Shown piece by piece: positions 8,203 to 17,225 of a DNA stretch of 64,000 nt. The DNA comes from Bog-756 sp035949055. GTDB taxonomy: Bacteria > Actinomycetota > Acidimicrobiia > Acidimicrobiales > RAAP-2. The translations under genes and the position numbers were made by a program. The stretch is taken from assembly GCA_035949055.1 (NCBI GenBank), contig DASZIO010000050.1, forward strand, positions 73,882-137,881, in the 5' to 3' direction. Numbering within the stretch: the stretch's first letter is position 1; each line of letters opens with the position of its first letter. Under the pieces are notes generated by a model. That model ran no database searches and was not told the DNA's origin. It saw nothing but the letters and a program-made list of their open reading frames with translations.

Positions 8203-9366
8203 ATGAAGGTCGCCTTCGTGGTTCCCCGGTACGGGCCGACCGTGGTCGGAGGGGCGGAGACAGCCGCCCGTCTCCTGGCCGAGCACCTGGTATCGCAGAT
8301 GAGGTGGGAGGTCGAGGTCCTGACGAGCTGTGCCGAGGACTTCGTCACGTGGGAGGACGTGTTCGAGGCGGGGGAGGAGGCCATCAACGGGGTGGCCGTG
8401 ACCCGCTTTGCGTCCTCGACGGGCCGGGACCCCTCGTTCCATCCGTTCTCGGCCTCTCTTCTCGCCGAGCCGTCACGGGTGTCGATGGCCGATGCGGAGC
8501 GGTGGGTGGACCTGCAGGGGCCGGTCCTGCCGGCCCTGACCGAGGCGTGTGCCCGATCCGACGCCGATGCGGTGGTCTTCTATCCGTATCTCTACTACCC
8601 GACGGTCCGGGCCATCGGAAGGGTGCGGGCGCCGACCATCCTCCACCCGGCCGCTCACGACGAACCCGCCCTGCACCTGCCGGTCTTCCCCACGGTCTTC
8701 GAGACGGCCGACGGGCTGGTCTTCCAGACGGTGGCCGAGCGAGAGCTGGTGCAGCGGACCTTCCCGGTAGCATCCCATCGCCAGCTCCTGCTGGGCCTCG
8801 GGGTCGATGACCCCGACCGGATGCCGATCCAGACCGCCGGTGTCAAACCGCCCTTCCTCCTGGGCCTCGGGCGGGTCGACCGACACAAGGGCACCCCTTG
8901 GTTGGTCTCCCTCTTCGCCGCCTACAAGCAACGCCATCCCGGGCCCCTGCGCCTGGTGCTCGCCGGACCCGTCGTCGAGCCCGTCCCGCATCATTCCGAC
9001 ATCGACGTGCTCGGTGCCGTACCCGAGCCCGAGAAGTGGGCCCTGTTGCAGGAGGCCGCGGCCCTCGTCTCACCGTCGCCCTACGAGGCGTTCTCTCTGG
9101 CGGTGGCGGAGGCATGGAGCGCCCGGACCCCGGTGCTGGTCAACCGAGCGTGCCGGGCCACGGTAGAGCACTGCCGGCGCTCCGGAGGCGGCCTGCCCTT
9201 TGCCGGGTTCGCCGACTTCGAGGCCATCGTGGACCGATTGACCGGAGACCCGGCGGCGGCCCGGCGCCTCGGGGCCCGCGGTCGCGCCTATGTGGACCGC
9301 TGGTTCCGGTGGCCGCGGGTCGTCGATCGCTACGCCGGTTTCGTCGAGCGGGTCGCGGCGGCGTAG
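8203..9366 (+). CDS. GT4-type glycosyltransferase (second kind)
   Basis: A 387-residue enzyme starting at ATG 8203 (KVAFVVPRYGPTVVGGAET). The C-domain has LGLGRVDRHKGTPWLVSL and SPYEAFSLAVAEAWSARTPV. It is a paralogue of 743-1990; the two share AAHDEPAL, VEHCRRSGGGL and the C-terminal RYAGF/RYTGF. It is the last gene of the glycan export locus, and the next gene is convergent with only 17 nt between them. The repeat of a first-kind plus second-kind pair at both ends of the locus suggests a segmental duplication or two similar linkage-forming modules. Confidence 0.88.
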   Translation: MKVAFVVPRYGPTVVGGAETAARLLAEHLVSQMRWEVEVLTSCAEDFVTWEDVFEAGEEAINGVAVTRFASSTGRDPSFHPFSASLLAEPSRVSMADAERWVDLQGPVLPALTEACARSDADAVVFYPYLYYPTVRAIGRVRAPTILHPAAHDEPALHLPVFPTVFETADGLVFQTVAERELVQRTFPVASHRQLLLGLGVDDPDRMPIQTAGVKPPFLLGLGRVDRHKGTPWLVSLFAAYKQRHPGPLRLVLAGPVVEPVPHHSDIDVLGAVPEPEKWALLQEAAALVSPSPYEAFSLAVAEAWSARTPVLVNRACRATVEHCRRSGGGLPFAGFADFEAIVDRLTGDPAAARRLGARGRAYVDRWFRWPRVVDRYAGFVERVAAA

Positions 9367-9383
9367 CCCCGGGCCGCCGTCGA

Positions 9384-11174
9384 TCAAAGCCCGGCACCCA
9401 GCGGGCGCGGTCCCGGCGACTGGACGATGTCGACCCCGATGAGGTTCTGCCCGGGCTGGACGCGCCAGACCCGGTAGCCGCCGATGGGCCGAGGCGTGGT
9501 CACCGGCACGGCGTGCCCCTCGGCGGTGGCGCGGGCCAGGCCCGGCAGGGCCGGCGAGGCCACGAGGAGGACCGAACCGCCTGGACCGGCCGGCACGGTG
9601 CGACCGGTTGCGTAGTAAAGGACCCCGTGGAGCTCGTTGTAGACGACGGCGCCCGGGGCGATGAGCGCGATGCGGGCGTCAGGTAGTACCCACCCGGCAT
9701 TGCGGTAAATATTGGCCCCGCCGTCCGGCATGTCGAACACCACCACGTCGCGGTTGGTCCGGAGCAATGGTGCGAGACCACCCAAGGCGGCGTCGATGTC
9801 GTCGGCGCTCTCGATGGTCGCTCGGGTGTCGAGGAACGGCGCCTGATAGCGCGGCTGGACGAGCCAGACCGGTCCGGCGCTCCTGACCCACTGCTCGGGG
9901 AGCACCCCGCCCCCGACCAGGAACCGCTGCGCCCCGAGGACGACGACCGCCGCCACGGCGAGGGAGGTCACCACCATCCATGCCGGCGACGTCCGGCGGT
10001 GTGGTGCTCCGTGCCGACCGAGCGCGCCGAGCGGGAGGAGCAGGGCGATGGTGGCCGCAGGAAGATAGGCCAGCAGGTAACCCCCTTTGGCGAACTGCAC
10101 CAGCGACACGATGAGGACCGGCGGGACGATGGCCGCGGCGAGGATGGCGGTGCGCCCCTGGTACCAGGGACGGGTCCATCGCGGCAGGACGGGGATCCCC
10201 GCCGGCCTGTCGGATCGCGGCGACGGGCCCGCGGCCAGGCGCCGGAAGAGCAAGCCGATGAGCCCGATGGCGGCCAGGAGGGCCAGCGGCGCCAAGGCGA
10301 CCACCGTGTAGGCCAGGAACGTGCCGACGTTGGTGGCCCCGCCGGTGGCGTGATCGAGCACCGAGGTGAGTTGGGCTGCTCCCGCCGCCTCGTGCCGGGT
10401 GGCGCCGGCCCAGGCCGACAGGCCGCCAGGTTGCTCCACCGCCATCGGCACCAGCCAGACCCCGACCGCCGCCGCACCGGCCAGCACGGTGACGACCAGG
10501 CGGCTCCACCGCCGGCTCGACCCGATGATCGACCCGATCACGGCGATGAGCGCCAACACGGCGAAGGACTCGAACGCTGACTGGCGGAAGCCGGCCACGA
10601 GCGCGAGGACAACCGCCGCCGCCACGCCGTGCCAGCTCCCGGGGCGGGCCCGCCAGGCCAGGACCATGAGCCCGGCGCAGCCGAGCATGTCGAACGAGTA
10701 GGTGCCGACGGCCGAACCCGCGAACCAGGCGAACGGGGAGGTGGCGACGATGGCGCCGGCGGCGAGTCCCACCCACCAGCCGCCCAGGTCCTTACCGGCC
10801 AACGCGGTCAGCCCGGCAGCTGCCGCCGAGGCCAGGGCGGTGACCAACACCAGGCTGCGGACGGTGCCCGCCCCGGTGACGGCGTGGACCAGCCGGCCCG
10901 AGAACACGTACAGCCAATATCCGGGCGGCTGAGGTTGGCCGTGGGTCACGTCGTAGTGGCCGACCGCCGAGGCGTACTGGGCCGAGTCCCAATCGGTCGG
11001 GCCCGTGGCCGCGGTGACCAGGCGCAAGACGAGGGTGGCCGCGGCCACGGTCCAGGGAATGGCCGCCACCGAAGGGTGGCCCTTCGCCCGGCGCCGACGC
11101 TCGGCCCTGGTCAGGACCGGCGCGGCCGGCTGGGGTGCCAGCGAGTCGGAGAAGCCGGCGGGCTCGAAGGCCAT
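9384..11174 (-). CDS. GT-C family integral membrane glycosyltransferase-like protein
   Basis: A 596-residue polytopic protein. After a basic N-terminus (LTRAERRRRAKGH) come about ten hydrophobic spans. The loop after the first span has TDWDSAQYASA and QPQPPGYWLYV, the D-x-D plus H/Q-PPGY pattern seen in GT39/GT-C enzymes that use polyprenyl-phosphate sugars on the outer face. A soluble C-terminal portion (about residues 430-596) follows. It lies next to the glycan locus but on the opposite strand. A possible -10 box (TACCCT on the minus strand, complement of 11180-11185) is 5 nt from the ATG. It may decorate the exported glycan or a wall polymer; substrate unknown. Confidence 0.72.
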   Translation of the reverse strand: MAFEPAGFSDSLAPQPAAPVLTRAERRRRAKGHPSVAAIPWTVAAATLVLRLVTAATGPTDWDSAQYASAVGHYDVTHGQPQPPGYWLYVFSGRLVHAVTGAGTVRSLVLVTALASAAAAGLTALAGKDLGGWWVGLAAGAIVATSPFAWFAGSAVGTYSFDMLGCAGLMVLAWRARPGSWHGVAAAVVLALVAGFRQSAFESFAVLALIAVIGSIIGSSRRWSRLVVTVLAGAAAVGVWLVPMAVEQPGGLSAWAGATRHEAAGAAQLTSVLDHATGGATNVGTFLAYTVVALAPLALLAAIGLIGLLFRRLAAGPSPRSDRPAGIPVLPRWTRPWYQGRTAILAAAIVPPVLIVSLVQFAKGGYLLAYLPAATIALLLPLGALGRHGAPHRRTSPAWMVVTSLAVAAVVVLGAQRFLVGGGVLPEQWVRSAGPVWLVQPRYQAPFLDTRATIESADDIDAALGGLAPLLRTNRDVVVFDMPDGGANIYRNAGWVLPDARIALIAPGAVVYNELHGVLYYATGRTVPAGPGGSVLLVASPALPGLARATAEGHAVPVTTPRPIGGYRVWRVQPGQNLIGVDIVQSPGPRPLGAGL

Positions 11175-11406
11175 AGCTCAGGGTACCGAGCGACCACGGC
11201 GGGTCGGGGCATGGTTCGGACGTGTCTGGGACAGCGGGCCCCGTCGGTCGAAGCCCGAATCGGGGAGCGGCGGTACCGGGGTTCAGTCGGCCGGGCGGAT
11301 GGCCGATACCACTGTGATCGTGCGATTCGCGCCCGATGGTCGCGGCCAGCCGTGAGCCGTGCTCACCGGCCGGCCCCGGGCACGGCCGACTGATGGGAGA
11401 GACGGC

Positions 11407-13692
11407 ATGGGAGATGGTCGGGTCGAGCCAGGTGACGCCCCCGGTGGTGTCGGTGGGACCGGGAGGCCGAGGCGGGTGGCCATCACTGCGGCGGCAGCCA
11501 CGTTGGGCCTCATGGCCGGACTGGTGACCGTGGCGGGATCGGCCCGGCCGGCCTCGTCGACCTCGGTCCGGTCCCCCGCCCTGTCCGCCTCGCTCGTGTG
11601 GCAGCAGTCGCTGCCCGACGCCGGTTCGCCCATCGGGCAGGGCTCGCCCTCGGTGGCCACGCTGGACGGTGGTGGGCCTTCCGTGGTGGTGGGTGACCGG
11701 GCCGGCAACCTGTGGGCGTTCCATCTGACTGACGGTTCGGGCACTCCCGGATGGCCGGCCCACCTCGGGGTACCCATCGACTCGACCCCGTCGGCCACGC
11801 CGGACGGCACCGGTACCGAGGCGGTCTTCGTCGGCGGGGGAAACGCCGGTCAGCCCCGGGTCGGCGGGTACTACGCCTTCAGTCACACCGGTGCCCAATT
11901 GTGGGGTCGCAACGCCACCGACGCGAACGGGAATTACGGCGTCCAGGCGTCGATGTCGGTGGGAGGCCTGAATGGCGTGAACGCGGTGGTGGCCCCCTCC
12001 CTCGGTCAGAACGAGTACGCGTTCGCCGCGGGCAATGGGGCGCTCCTACCGGGCTGGCCCTTCTTCACGGCCGACAGCGGCTTCAGCACCCCATCGCTGG
12101 CCGACCTGTACAGCAACGGACAGACCGAGGTCGTCGAGGGCGGCGACTCGACACAGGGACTGGCCAATGGGGTGAACTACGCCAACGGTGGCCATCTCCG
12201 GGTCCTCGGCCCGGGTGGGAACCTCATCTGTGACCACGACACCAACCAGACCGTCGACTCCTCGCCGGCAGTGGGCAACTTCCTCGCCGGGGGCCAGACC
12301 GGCATCGCCTTCGGGACGGGCTCCTTCTATCCGGGGGCGTCGGACTCCAACACCCTGTTCGGCTCCGATTCCCGCTGCAACATCGTCTGGCGCACCAACC
12401 TGGGCGGGAACACGGTGAGCAGCCCCGCCGTCGGTGACCTCGAGGGCGACGGCAATGTCCAGGTGATCGAAGGGGCCGACACCGGTTCGAGCGGGCTGGT
12501 GTGGGCGGTCAACGGCGCCAACGGCGCAGCCATGCCGGGATGGCCGCAGGCCACCCCCGGACGCATCATCGGTGGGGTGGCCACCGCTGACCTCACCGGC
12601 GGTGGGTACAACGATGTACTCGTCCCGACCACAGCCGGATTGGTCATCTATGACGGTCGGAGCGCCCAGGCGGTGGCCACCTTGGGCGCGGGCTCCATCG
12701 GGCTCCAGAACTCGCCCCTGGTCACCGTCGATCCCAACGGCCAGATCGGGATCACCATCGCCGGCTACAACGCCGGCAATGCCGGGCTCATCCAGCATTA
12801 CGAGATCGCCGGGTCGGCCGGCCATTCGCTGGGGAAGCGCTCATGGCCGATGTTCCACCAGAATCCGCAACTGACCGGGTGGATCGCCCAGGCCGCGCTC
12901 GGCCACCTGAACCAGCCCATCGTGGGCATGGCCTCGACGGTGGACGGCGGCGGTTATTGGAACGTCGCCTCGGACGGCGGCATCTTCTCCTTCGGCGACG
13001 CCCAGTTCTACGGCTCGACCGGTGCCATCCGGCTCAACCAACCGGTGGTGGGCATGGCCCCCACACCCAGCGGGCGGGGCTACTGGCTGGTGGCGTCCGA
13101 CGGCGGCATCTTCACCTTCGGCGACGCCCAGTTCTACGGCTCGACCGGCAACCTGCGGCTCAACCGACCGGTGGTGGGGATGACCCCGACACCCAGCGGA
13201 CGGGGCTACTGGCTGGTGGCGTCCGACGGCGGCATCTTCTCCTTCGGCGACGCCGCCTTCCACGGCTCGACCGGTGCCCTGCGCCTCAACCAACCGGTGG
13301 TGGGCATGGCCGCCACCCCCGGGGGGCAGGGCTACTGGCTGGTGGCCTCCGACGGGGGAATCTTCGCCTTCGGGAACGCGCCGTTCTACGGCTCGACCGG
13401 TGCCATCCGGCTCAACCGCCCGGTGGTGGGCATGGCCGCCACCCCCGGAGGTCAGGGCTACTGGCTGGTGGCGTCCGACGGCGGCATCTTCACGTTCGGC
13501 AATGCCCCGTTCTACGGCTCGACCGGTGCCATCCGGCTCAACCAACCGGTGGTGGGCATGGCCGCCACGCCCTCGGGTGGCGGGTACTGGTTCGCGGCCG
13601 CGGACGGAGGCATGTTCAGCTTCGGCAACGCCATCTTCTACGGGTCGATGCCCCTGGTGTTCCTCAACCAGGCCGGCGCCGGCAGCGACTGA
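11407..13692 (+). CDS. Secreted repeat protein: FG-GAP-like N-domain plus six 42-residue repeats
   Basis: A 761-residue protein. ATG 11407 is chosen because GGGAGAG lies about 8 nt upstream. A Sec signal peptide is likely: RPRR followed by VAITAAAATLGLMAGLVTVA. Residues about 55-495 contain repeated DG/DL-rich beta segments (SVATLDGGG, SPAVGDLEGDGN, GVATADLTGGG) like FG-GAP/VCBS propeller blades. Residues about 500-751 are six tandem repeats with consensus RLNQPVVGMAATP and GYWLVASDGGIF. No transmembrane anchor or LPXTG signal is seen after the signal peptide. It is probably an extracellular or wall-associated beta-propeller protein of unknown ligand. The repeat family is common in actinobacterial exported proteins. 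Confidence 0.8.
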   Translation: MGDGRVEPGDAPGGVGGTGRPRRVAITAAAATLGLMAGLVTVAGSARPASSTSVRSPALSASLVWQQSLPDAGSPIGQGSPSVATLDGGGPSVVVGDRAGNLWAFHLTDGSGTPGWPAHLGVPIDSTPSATPDGTGTEAVFVGGGNAGQPRVGGYYAFSHTGAQLWGRNATDANGNYGVQASMSVGGLNGVNAVVAPSLGQNEYAFAAGNGALLPGWPFFTADSGFSTPSLADLYSNGQTEVVEGGDSTQGLANGVNYANGGHLRVLGPGGNLICDHDTNQTVDSSPAVGNFLAGGQTGIAFGTGSFYPGASDSNTLFGSDSRCNIVWRTNLGGNTVSSPAVGDLEGDGNVQVIEGADTGSSGLVWAVNGANGAAMPGWPQATPGRIIGGVATADLTGGGYNDVLVPTTAGLVIYDGRSAQAVATLGAGSIGLQNSPLVTVDPNGQIGITIAGYNAGNAGLIQHYEIAGSAGHSLGKRSWPMFHQNPQLTGWIAQAALGHLNQPIVGMASTVDGGGYWNVASDGGIFSFGDAQFYGSTGAIRLNQPVVGMAPTPSGRGYWLVASDGGIFTFGDAQFYGSTGNLRLNRPVVGMTPTPSGRGYWLVASDGGIFSFGDAAFHGSTGALRLNQPVVGMAATPGGQGYWLVASDGGIFAFGNAPFYGSTGAIRLNRPVVGMAATPGGQGYWLVASDGGIFTFGNAPFYGSTGAIRLNQPVVGMAATPSGGGYWFAAADGGMFSFGNAIFYGSMPLVFLNQAGAGSD
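12904..13659 (+). repeat. Six tandem 126-bp coding repeats
   Basis: Units start at 12904, 13030, 13156, 13282, 13408 and 13534, each exactly 126 nt (42 codons), followed by a partial seventh beginning near 13660. Units 2-5 are nearly identical at nucleotide level, pointing to recent duplication or gene conversion; the first and last units are the most divergent. Six blades of about 42 residues fit a six-bladed propeller. Confidence 0.93.
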
Positions 13693-13863
13693 CCCCGGCC
13701 ACCGGCGCGTGAGGTCGCCGGGCAGCGTCCCAACCGCCGAGGCCGCGTACCGGCGTCAGATCGTCCGCACGCGGCTGAGCCATTAGCCCGTCTGGCGTTT
13801 CTTCGACAGTCGGGACGACGCTCACCGATGGCCCCCGGGCCAGGTCGTAAGGTGCAGGTTGCC

Positions 13864-16506
13864 ATGCACGAGGCAAGCCCGAGTGGGGAGGCCACGAGGC
13901 CGGAGGGGGGCGACGGGGTGGCGGTGTCCGACTTGGTGGCCGCGTCCGCCGACGGTTCGGCGGCCATCACGGCGGCGCGCGGTCCGTCCTCCCGCCGTCG
14001 TGGCGGCAGACGATGGCGGGCCATCATCTTCGCCCCGATGGGGGACGGTCGGACCAGGCGTCGGGGCAGCGACGCAATCCGTCTCGGCCTGGCCGCACTG
14101 GCCGTTCTGCTCTGCTGGGTGATGACCCGGGCAAATTCGTCAGCCGAACAGACCGTGGCCTCCACCATGGCTTCGGCGCCCGACGGGATCAGATGGCTGG
14201 TCAGCGTCGTCTGGTGGCTGGCCTCGATCGGGCTCATCGTCATCACCGGAGCCCTGGCCCTGATGTCGCGGCGTTGGTCGGTGGTACGCGACATCGGGCT
14301 CTCCGGTGTGGGTGCCTGGTTGCTCTCGTTGGTGCTGGCCTCGGTGTTGGGCTCGAGCGGCGGTCGACCACCCTCTTCGTCCTTGCTCCAGTTCGATGCG
14401 ACGTTTCCCGTAGCCCTGGTGGCCGCGACTGTCGGGGTGGCCGTGGCGGCCCTCCCTTACCTCAGCCGTTGGGTTCAGCGGAGCCTCGAGGTGGCCATCG
14501 GGTTGCTGGCCGTGGCCACGGTGGTCCACGGATCCGGGTTCCCGGTGGCGGTGCTGGCCAGTCTGGCCGCGGGATGGGGAACGGCGGCACTGGTGCGCCT
14601 CGTCTTCGGTTCACCCTTGGGCCTTCCGTCAACGGGGGAGGTCGCCCTGCTGCTCGGCGACCTCGACATCGCCATCGAGAACATCGCCCCCAACCCGCTC
14701 CAGGACTGGGGCGTCGGCCGCTTCTCCGGTCGGCTCGGTGGTTCCCGCATCGACGTGTCCGTCTACGGCCGTGACGCCTCCGACGCCCAGCTGCTGGCCA
14801 AGACATCCCGGTTCATCCTGTACCGCGACTCGGGACCGACCCTGGCCCTGACCCGACGACAGCAAGTCGAGCATGAGGCCTATCTCACGATGATGGCCGA
14901 ACGGGCGGGAGTCCGCGTCCCCGAGGTGCTCGCGGCCGGACCGGCGGGCCCAGCCGGCGATGCGGTATTGGTGACCCGGCCTCCGGCCGGGGAGCCGCTG
15001 GTCAGCTTTGCGTCCTGCCTGGCACCGACGGACGAGGAGGACAGCACCGGCGACGGGGAAGGGGACCCGCCCGCCGCGGCGTCGGCGGTGGCGGGTCGGG
15101 GGAACGGCCGGCACGCCTCCCCCGTGCCGGCCGACGGCCGCGTCCTGGCCGAGGGCGCCATGGACAGCGTCTTCGGCCAACTGCGAACCCTCCGCGCCGC
15201 CGGCATCGCCCACGGCTCGCTCTCGATGCAGACGATCCTGGTGGACGACCGCGAGCGCGCCGGCTTCGTCGACTTCCGGGCCGCGTCCACCGTGGCTACC
15301 GCCGACCAGCTCAACCGCGACGTGGCCGCGACCATGGCAGCCGTGGCCATGGTGGCCGGGCCCGAGCAAACCGTGGCCTCTGCACTTCGGGCACTGCCAC
15401 CGGACGCCTTCGTTGCCGCTCTTCCGTATCTCCAGCGCGCCGCCCTCGATTCGGTGGCGTCGAGATCCTTGCGGGGCAAGAAGGCCATCCTCACCGCGCT
15501 GCGCGAACAGGGCGCGGCCGCAGCCGGGGTCGAGGTGCCGAAACTCATCGAACCCCGGCGGGTGAGCTGGGTCAGCCTGGCCATGGTCATCGGGACTCTC
15601 ATCGGCGGGTGGGCGCTGATCGGGGTCCTGATCAATGTCACCCAGTCCTGGAACACGATCACCGGGGCCGACTGGGGCTGGGTCGTGCTCGTGTTCGTGC
15701 TGGCCCAGGCGGCATACCCGGCCATCGCCGTCACCACGGTCGGATCGGTCACCGACCCCTTGCCCTACGGGCGAACCGTCGCCCTCGAGGTCGCCGACAC
15801 CTTCGTGGCCCTGGCCGGCGGATCCATGGCGGTGCTGGCCACGAGGATCCGCTTCTTCCAGCAGGAGGGGTACACGCCTACGGTGGCGGTGAGCTCGGGC
15901 GTCCTGGCCAGCACGGCCAGTTGGATCGTGAAGGGAGCGGTGTTTCTCGTCGCCTTGCCGCTGGCGATCGGAAACCTGGACCTCGGTGAGCCGGCCAGCG
16001 ACTCGAGTGGCAGCTCGCACCTGGTCTGGCTCATCGTCATCGCGGTGGCGTTGGCGGGCGTGGCCCTCGGCCTGATCTTCGCCGTCCCGCGCTGGCGACG
16101 GATGGCAGCCCAGAAGATCCGGCCCAAGGCATCCGAGGTCTGGTCGCATCTGAAGCTCCTGGCCGGCCATCCCCGTAACCTGGTGGAGATCTTCGGCGGG
16201 AGCCTGGCCGCGCAGCTGTTCGTGGCCATGGCCCTCGGCGCTTCGCTGCACGCCTTCGGCGACCGGCTGAGCCTGGCCACTCTCATCGTTGTCCTCACCC
16301 TCGGCTCGATGCTCGGCGGGGTGTCGCCGGTGCCCGGTGGGATGGGCGTGGTCGAGGCTGGGATGATCATCGGGTTGACCGCGGCGGGTATCAACGAGTC
16401 GGATGCGGTGGCGGCGGTGTTCGTGCAGCGGCTGTTCACCGCCTACCTGCCTCCCATCTGGGGCTGGTTCGTGATGGTGTGGATGCGGCGCAAGGAATAC
16501 CTCTGA
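13864..16506 (+). CDS. Membrane protein: kinase-like domain fused to YbhN/UPF0104 (MprF-flippase-like) domain
   Basis: An 880-residue protein starting at ATG 13864; GTAAGGT lies 10 nt upstream, and ATG 13828 is an in-frame alternative. Residues about 75-235 hold five or so hydrophobic spans. Residues about 250-540 resemble a lipopolysaccharide-kinase/aminoglycoside-phosphotransferase fold: REQ-like LTRRQQVEHEAYLTMMAERAGV, AGIAHGSLSMQTILVDD and GFVDFRAAS. The usual HGDxxxxN catalytic loop is altered (HGSLSMQT), so it may not phosphorylate. Residues about 560-880 are an eight-span YbhN/lysylphosphatidylglycerol-synthase transmembrane domain ending PVPGGMGVVEAGMIIGLTAAG. It may bind or move lipids or lipid-linked intermediates. 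No partner gene is linked. Confidence 0.75.
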   Translation: MHEASPSGEATRPEGGDGVAVSDLVAASADGSAAITAARGPSSRRRGGRRWRAIIFAPMGDGRTRRRGSDAIRLGLAALAVLLCWVMTRANSSAEQTVASTMASAPDGIRWLVSVVWWLASIGLIVITGALALMSRRWSVVRDIGLSGVGAWLLSLVLASVLGSSGGRPPSSSLLQFDATFPVALVAATVGVAVAALPYLSRWVQRSLEVAIGLLAVATVVHGSGFPVAVLASLAAGWGTAALVRLVFGSPLGLPSTGEVALLLGDLDIAIENIAPNPLQDWGVGRFSGRLGGSRIDVSVYGRDASDAQLLAKTSRFILYRDSGPTLALTRRQQVEHEAYLTMMAERAGVRVPEVLAAGPAGPAGDAVLVTRPPAGEPLVSFASCLAPTDEEDSTGDGEGDPPAAASAVAGRGNGRHASPVPADGRVLAEGAMDSVFGQLRTLRAAGIAHGSLSMQTILVDDRERAGFVDFRAASTVATADQLNRDVAATMAAVAMVAGPEQTVASALRALPPDAFVAALPYLQRAALDSVASRSLRGKKAILTALREQGAAAAGVEVPKLIEPRRVSWVSLAMVIGTLIGGWALIGVLINVTQSWNTITGADWGWVVLVFVLAQAAYPAIAVTTVGSVTDPLPYGRTVALEVADTFVALAGGSMAVLATRIRFFQQEGYTPTVAVSSGVLASTASWIVKGAVFLVALPLAIGNLDLGEPASDSSGSSHLVWLIVIAVALAGVALGLIFAVPRWRRMAAQKIRPKASEVWSHLKLLAGHPRNLVEIFGGSLAAQLFVAMALGASLHAFGDRLSLATLIVVLTLGSMLGGVSPVPGGMGVVEAGMIIGLTAAGINESDAVAAVFVQRLFTAYLPPIWGWFVMVWMRRKEYL

Positions 16507-16513
16507 CGCACCC

Positions 16514-17182
16514 TCAGGCGGCTTCCGGCCCGGCCCGGTGCAGGCCCGGATAAGCGCGCAAGGCACCCAGCCGCCCCAGCCGGCCGACGTTGACCCCCAC
16601 GTCGGCGGCCCGCAGCATGACGAGGTCGCCCCGGCTGTTCCCGTAGCACCAGATCCGGACGGGTGCCTGGCCTGACGCTTCGATCCAGAGCCGGAGGCGA
16701 CGAAGCTTCTCCGCGCCGCGGCAGTTGGCGCCGTCGTAGCGTCCGGTCACGCTGCCGTCAGCGGCCACCTCCAATCGGGTGGCGATCACCCCGTCGACCC
16801 CGAGACAGTCGGCCGCCTCTCGCACGTAGACCTCGGGCGAGGCCGATACGACCACCACCCGGTCACCTCGCTTCCGGTGCCAGTCGAGTCGGTCCCCGAC
16901 GTCGGCCCGGAGATGTCGGCTCACGTGTTCCCTCCCGTAGCCGGCCGCCACCGCTTCGAGCCGTTCGATCGTGGTGCCGCCCATGACCCGCTGGAACAGT
17001 CGTTCCTTGGTCCGGTCGGCCGAATCCCCGCCGACCAGCGCGGCATGGGCCAGCTGCGGGGCCAGTGCGAGTGACGACACAACCACCGCCGGTCGCCCGG
17101 CCAGCGCCGAGAGAAAGCCGAAGACGCTCCCGCCGTGGGTGAGTGTCCCGTCGTAGTCGAATGCGGCGACGTCCACCGTCAA
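16514..17182 (-). CDS. HAD-IB family phosphatase
   Basis: A 222-residue protein with the HAD motifs in order: DYDGTLT (residues 9-15, nucleophile Asp and acid/base Asp), VVVSASPE (motif II), a Lys in GAEKLRRL (motif III) and YGNSRGDLVML (motif IV). Position one of motif IV is Asn rather than Asp (GNS), a variant found in CicA-like HAD-IB proteins. An all-helical cap of about 80 residues follows motif I. The start is TTG 17182; GTG 17176 is possible. It is convergent with the membrane protein at 13864, 7 nt apart. Likely a small-molecule or lipid-phosphate phosphatase; substrate unknown. Confidence 0.82.
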   Translation of the reverse strand: MTVDVAAFDYDGTLTHGGSVFGFLSALAGRPAVVVSSLALAPQLAHAALVGGDSADRTKERLFQRVMGGTTIERLEAVAAGYGREHVSRHLRADVGDRLDWHRKRGDRVVVVSASPEVYVREAADCLGVDGVIATRLEVAADGSVTGRYDGANCRGAEKLRRLRLWIEASGQAPVRIWCYGNSRGDLVMLRAADVGVNVGRLGRLGALRAYPGLHRAGPEAA

Positions 17183-17225
17183 CTGTCCATAGTCAATCGA
17201 TCACCGAACGAGTCGAGGTTCCCAC

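Noticed and set aside
12904..13659. Regular repeats considered as a CRISPR array
   Set aside because: The 126-bp period is purely coding, without spacers of unrelated sequence.
14629..16566. A 645-codon minus-strand frame over the kinase-like/YbhN gene
   Set aside because: Shadow of the plus-strand gene; composition is biased and no motif is present.
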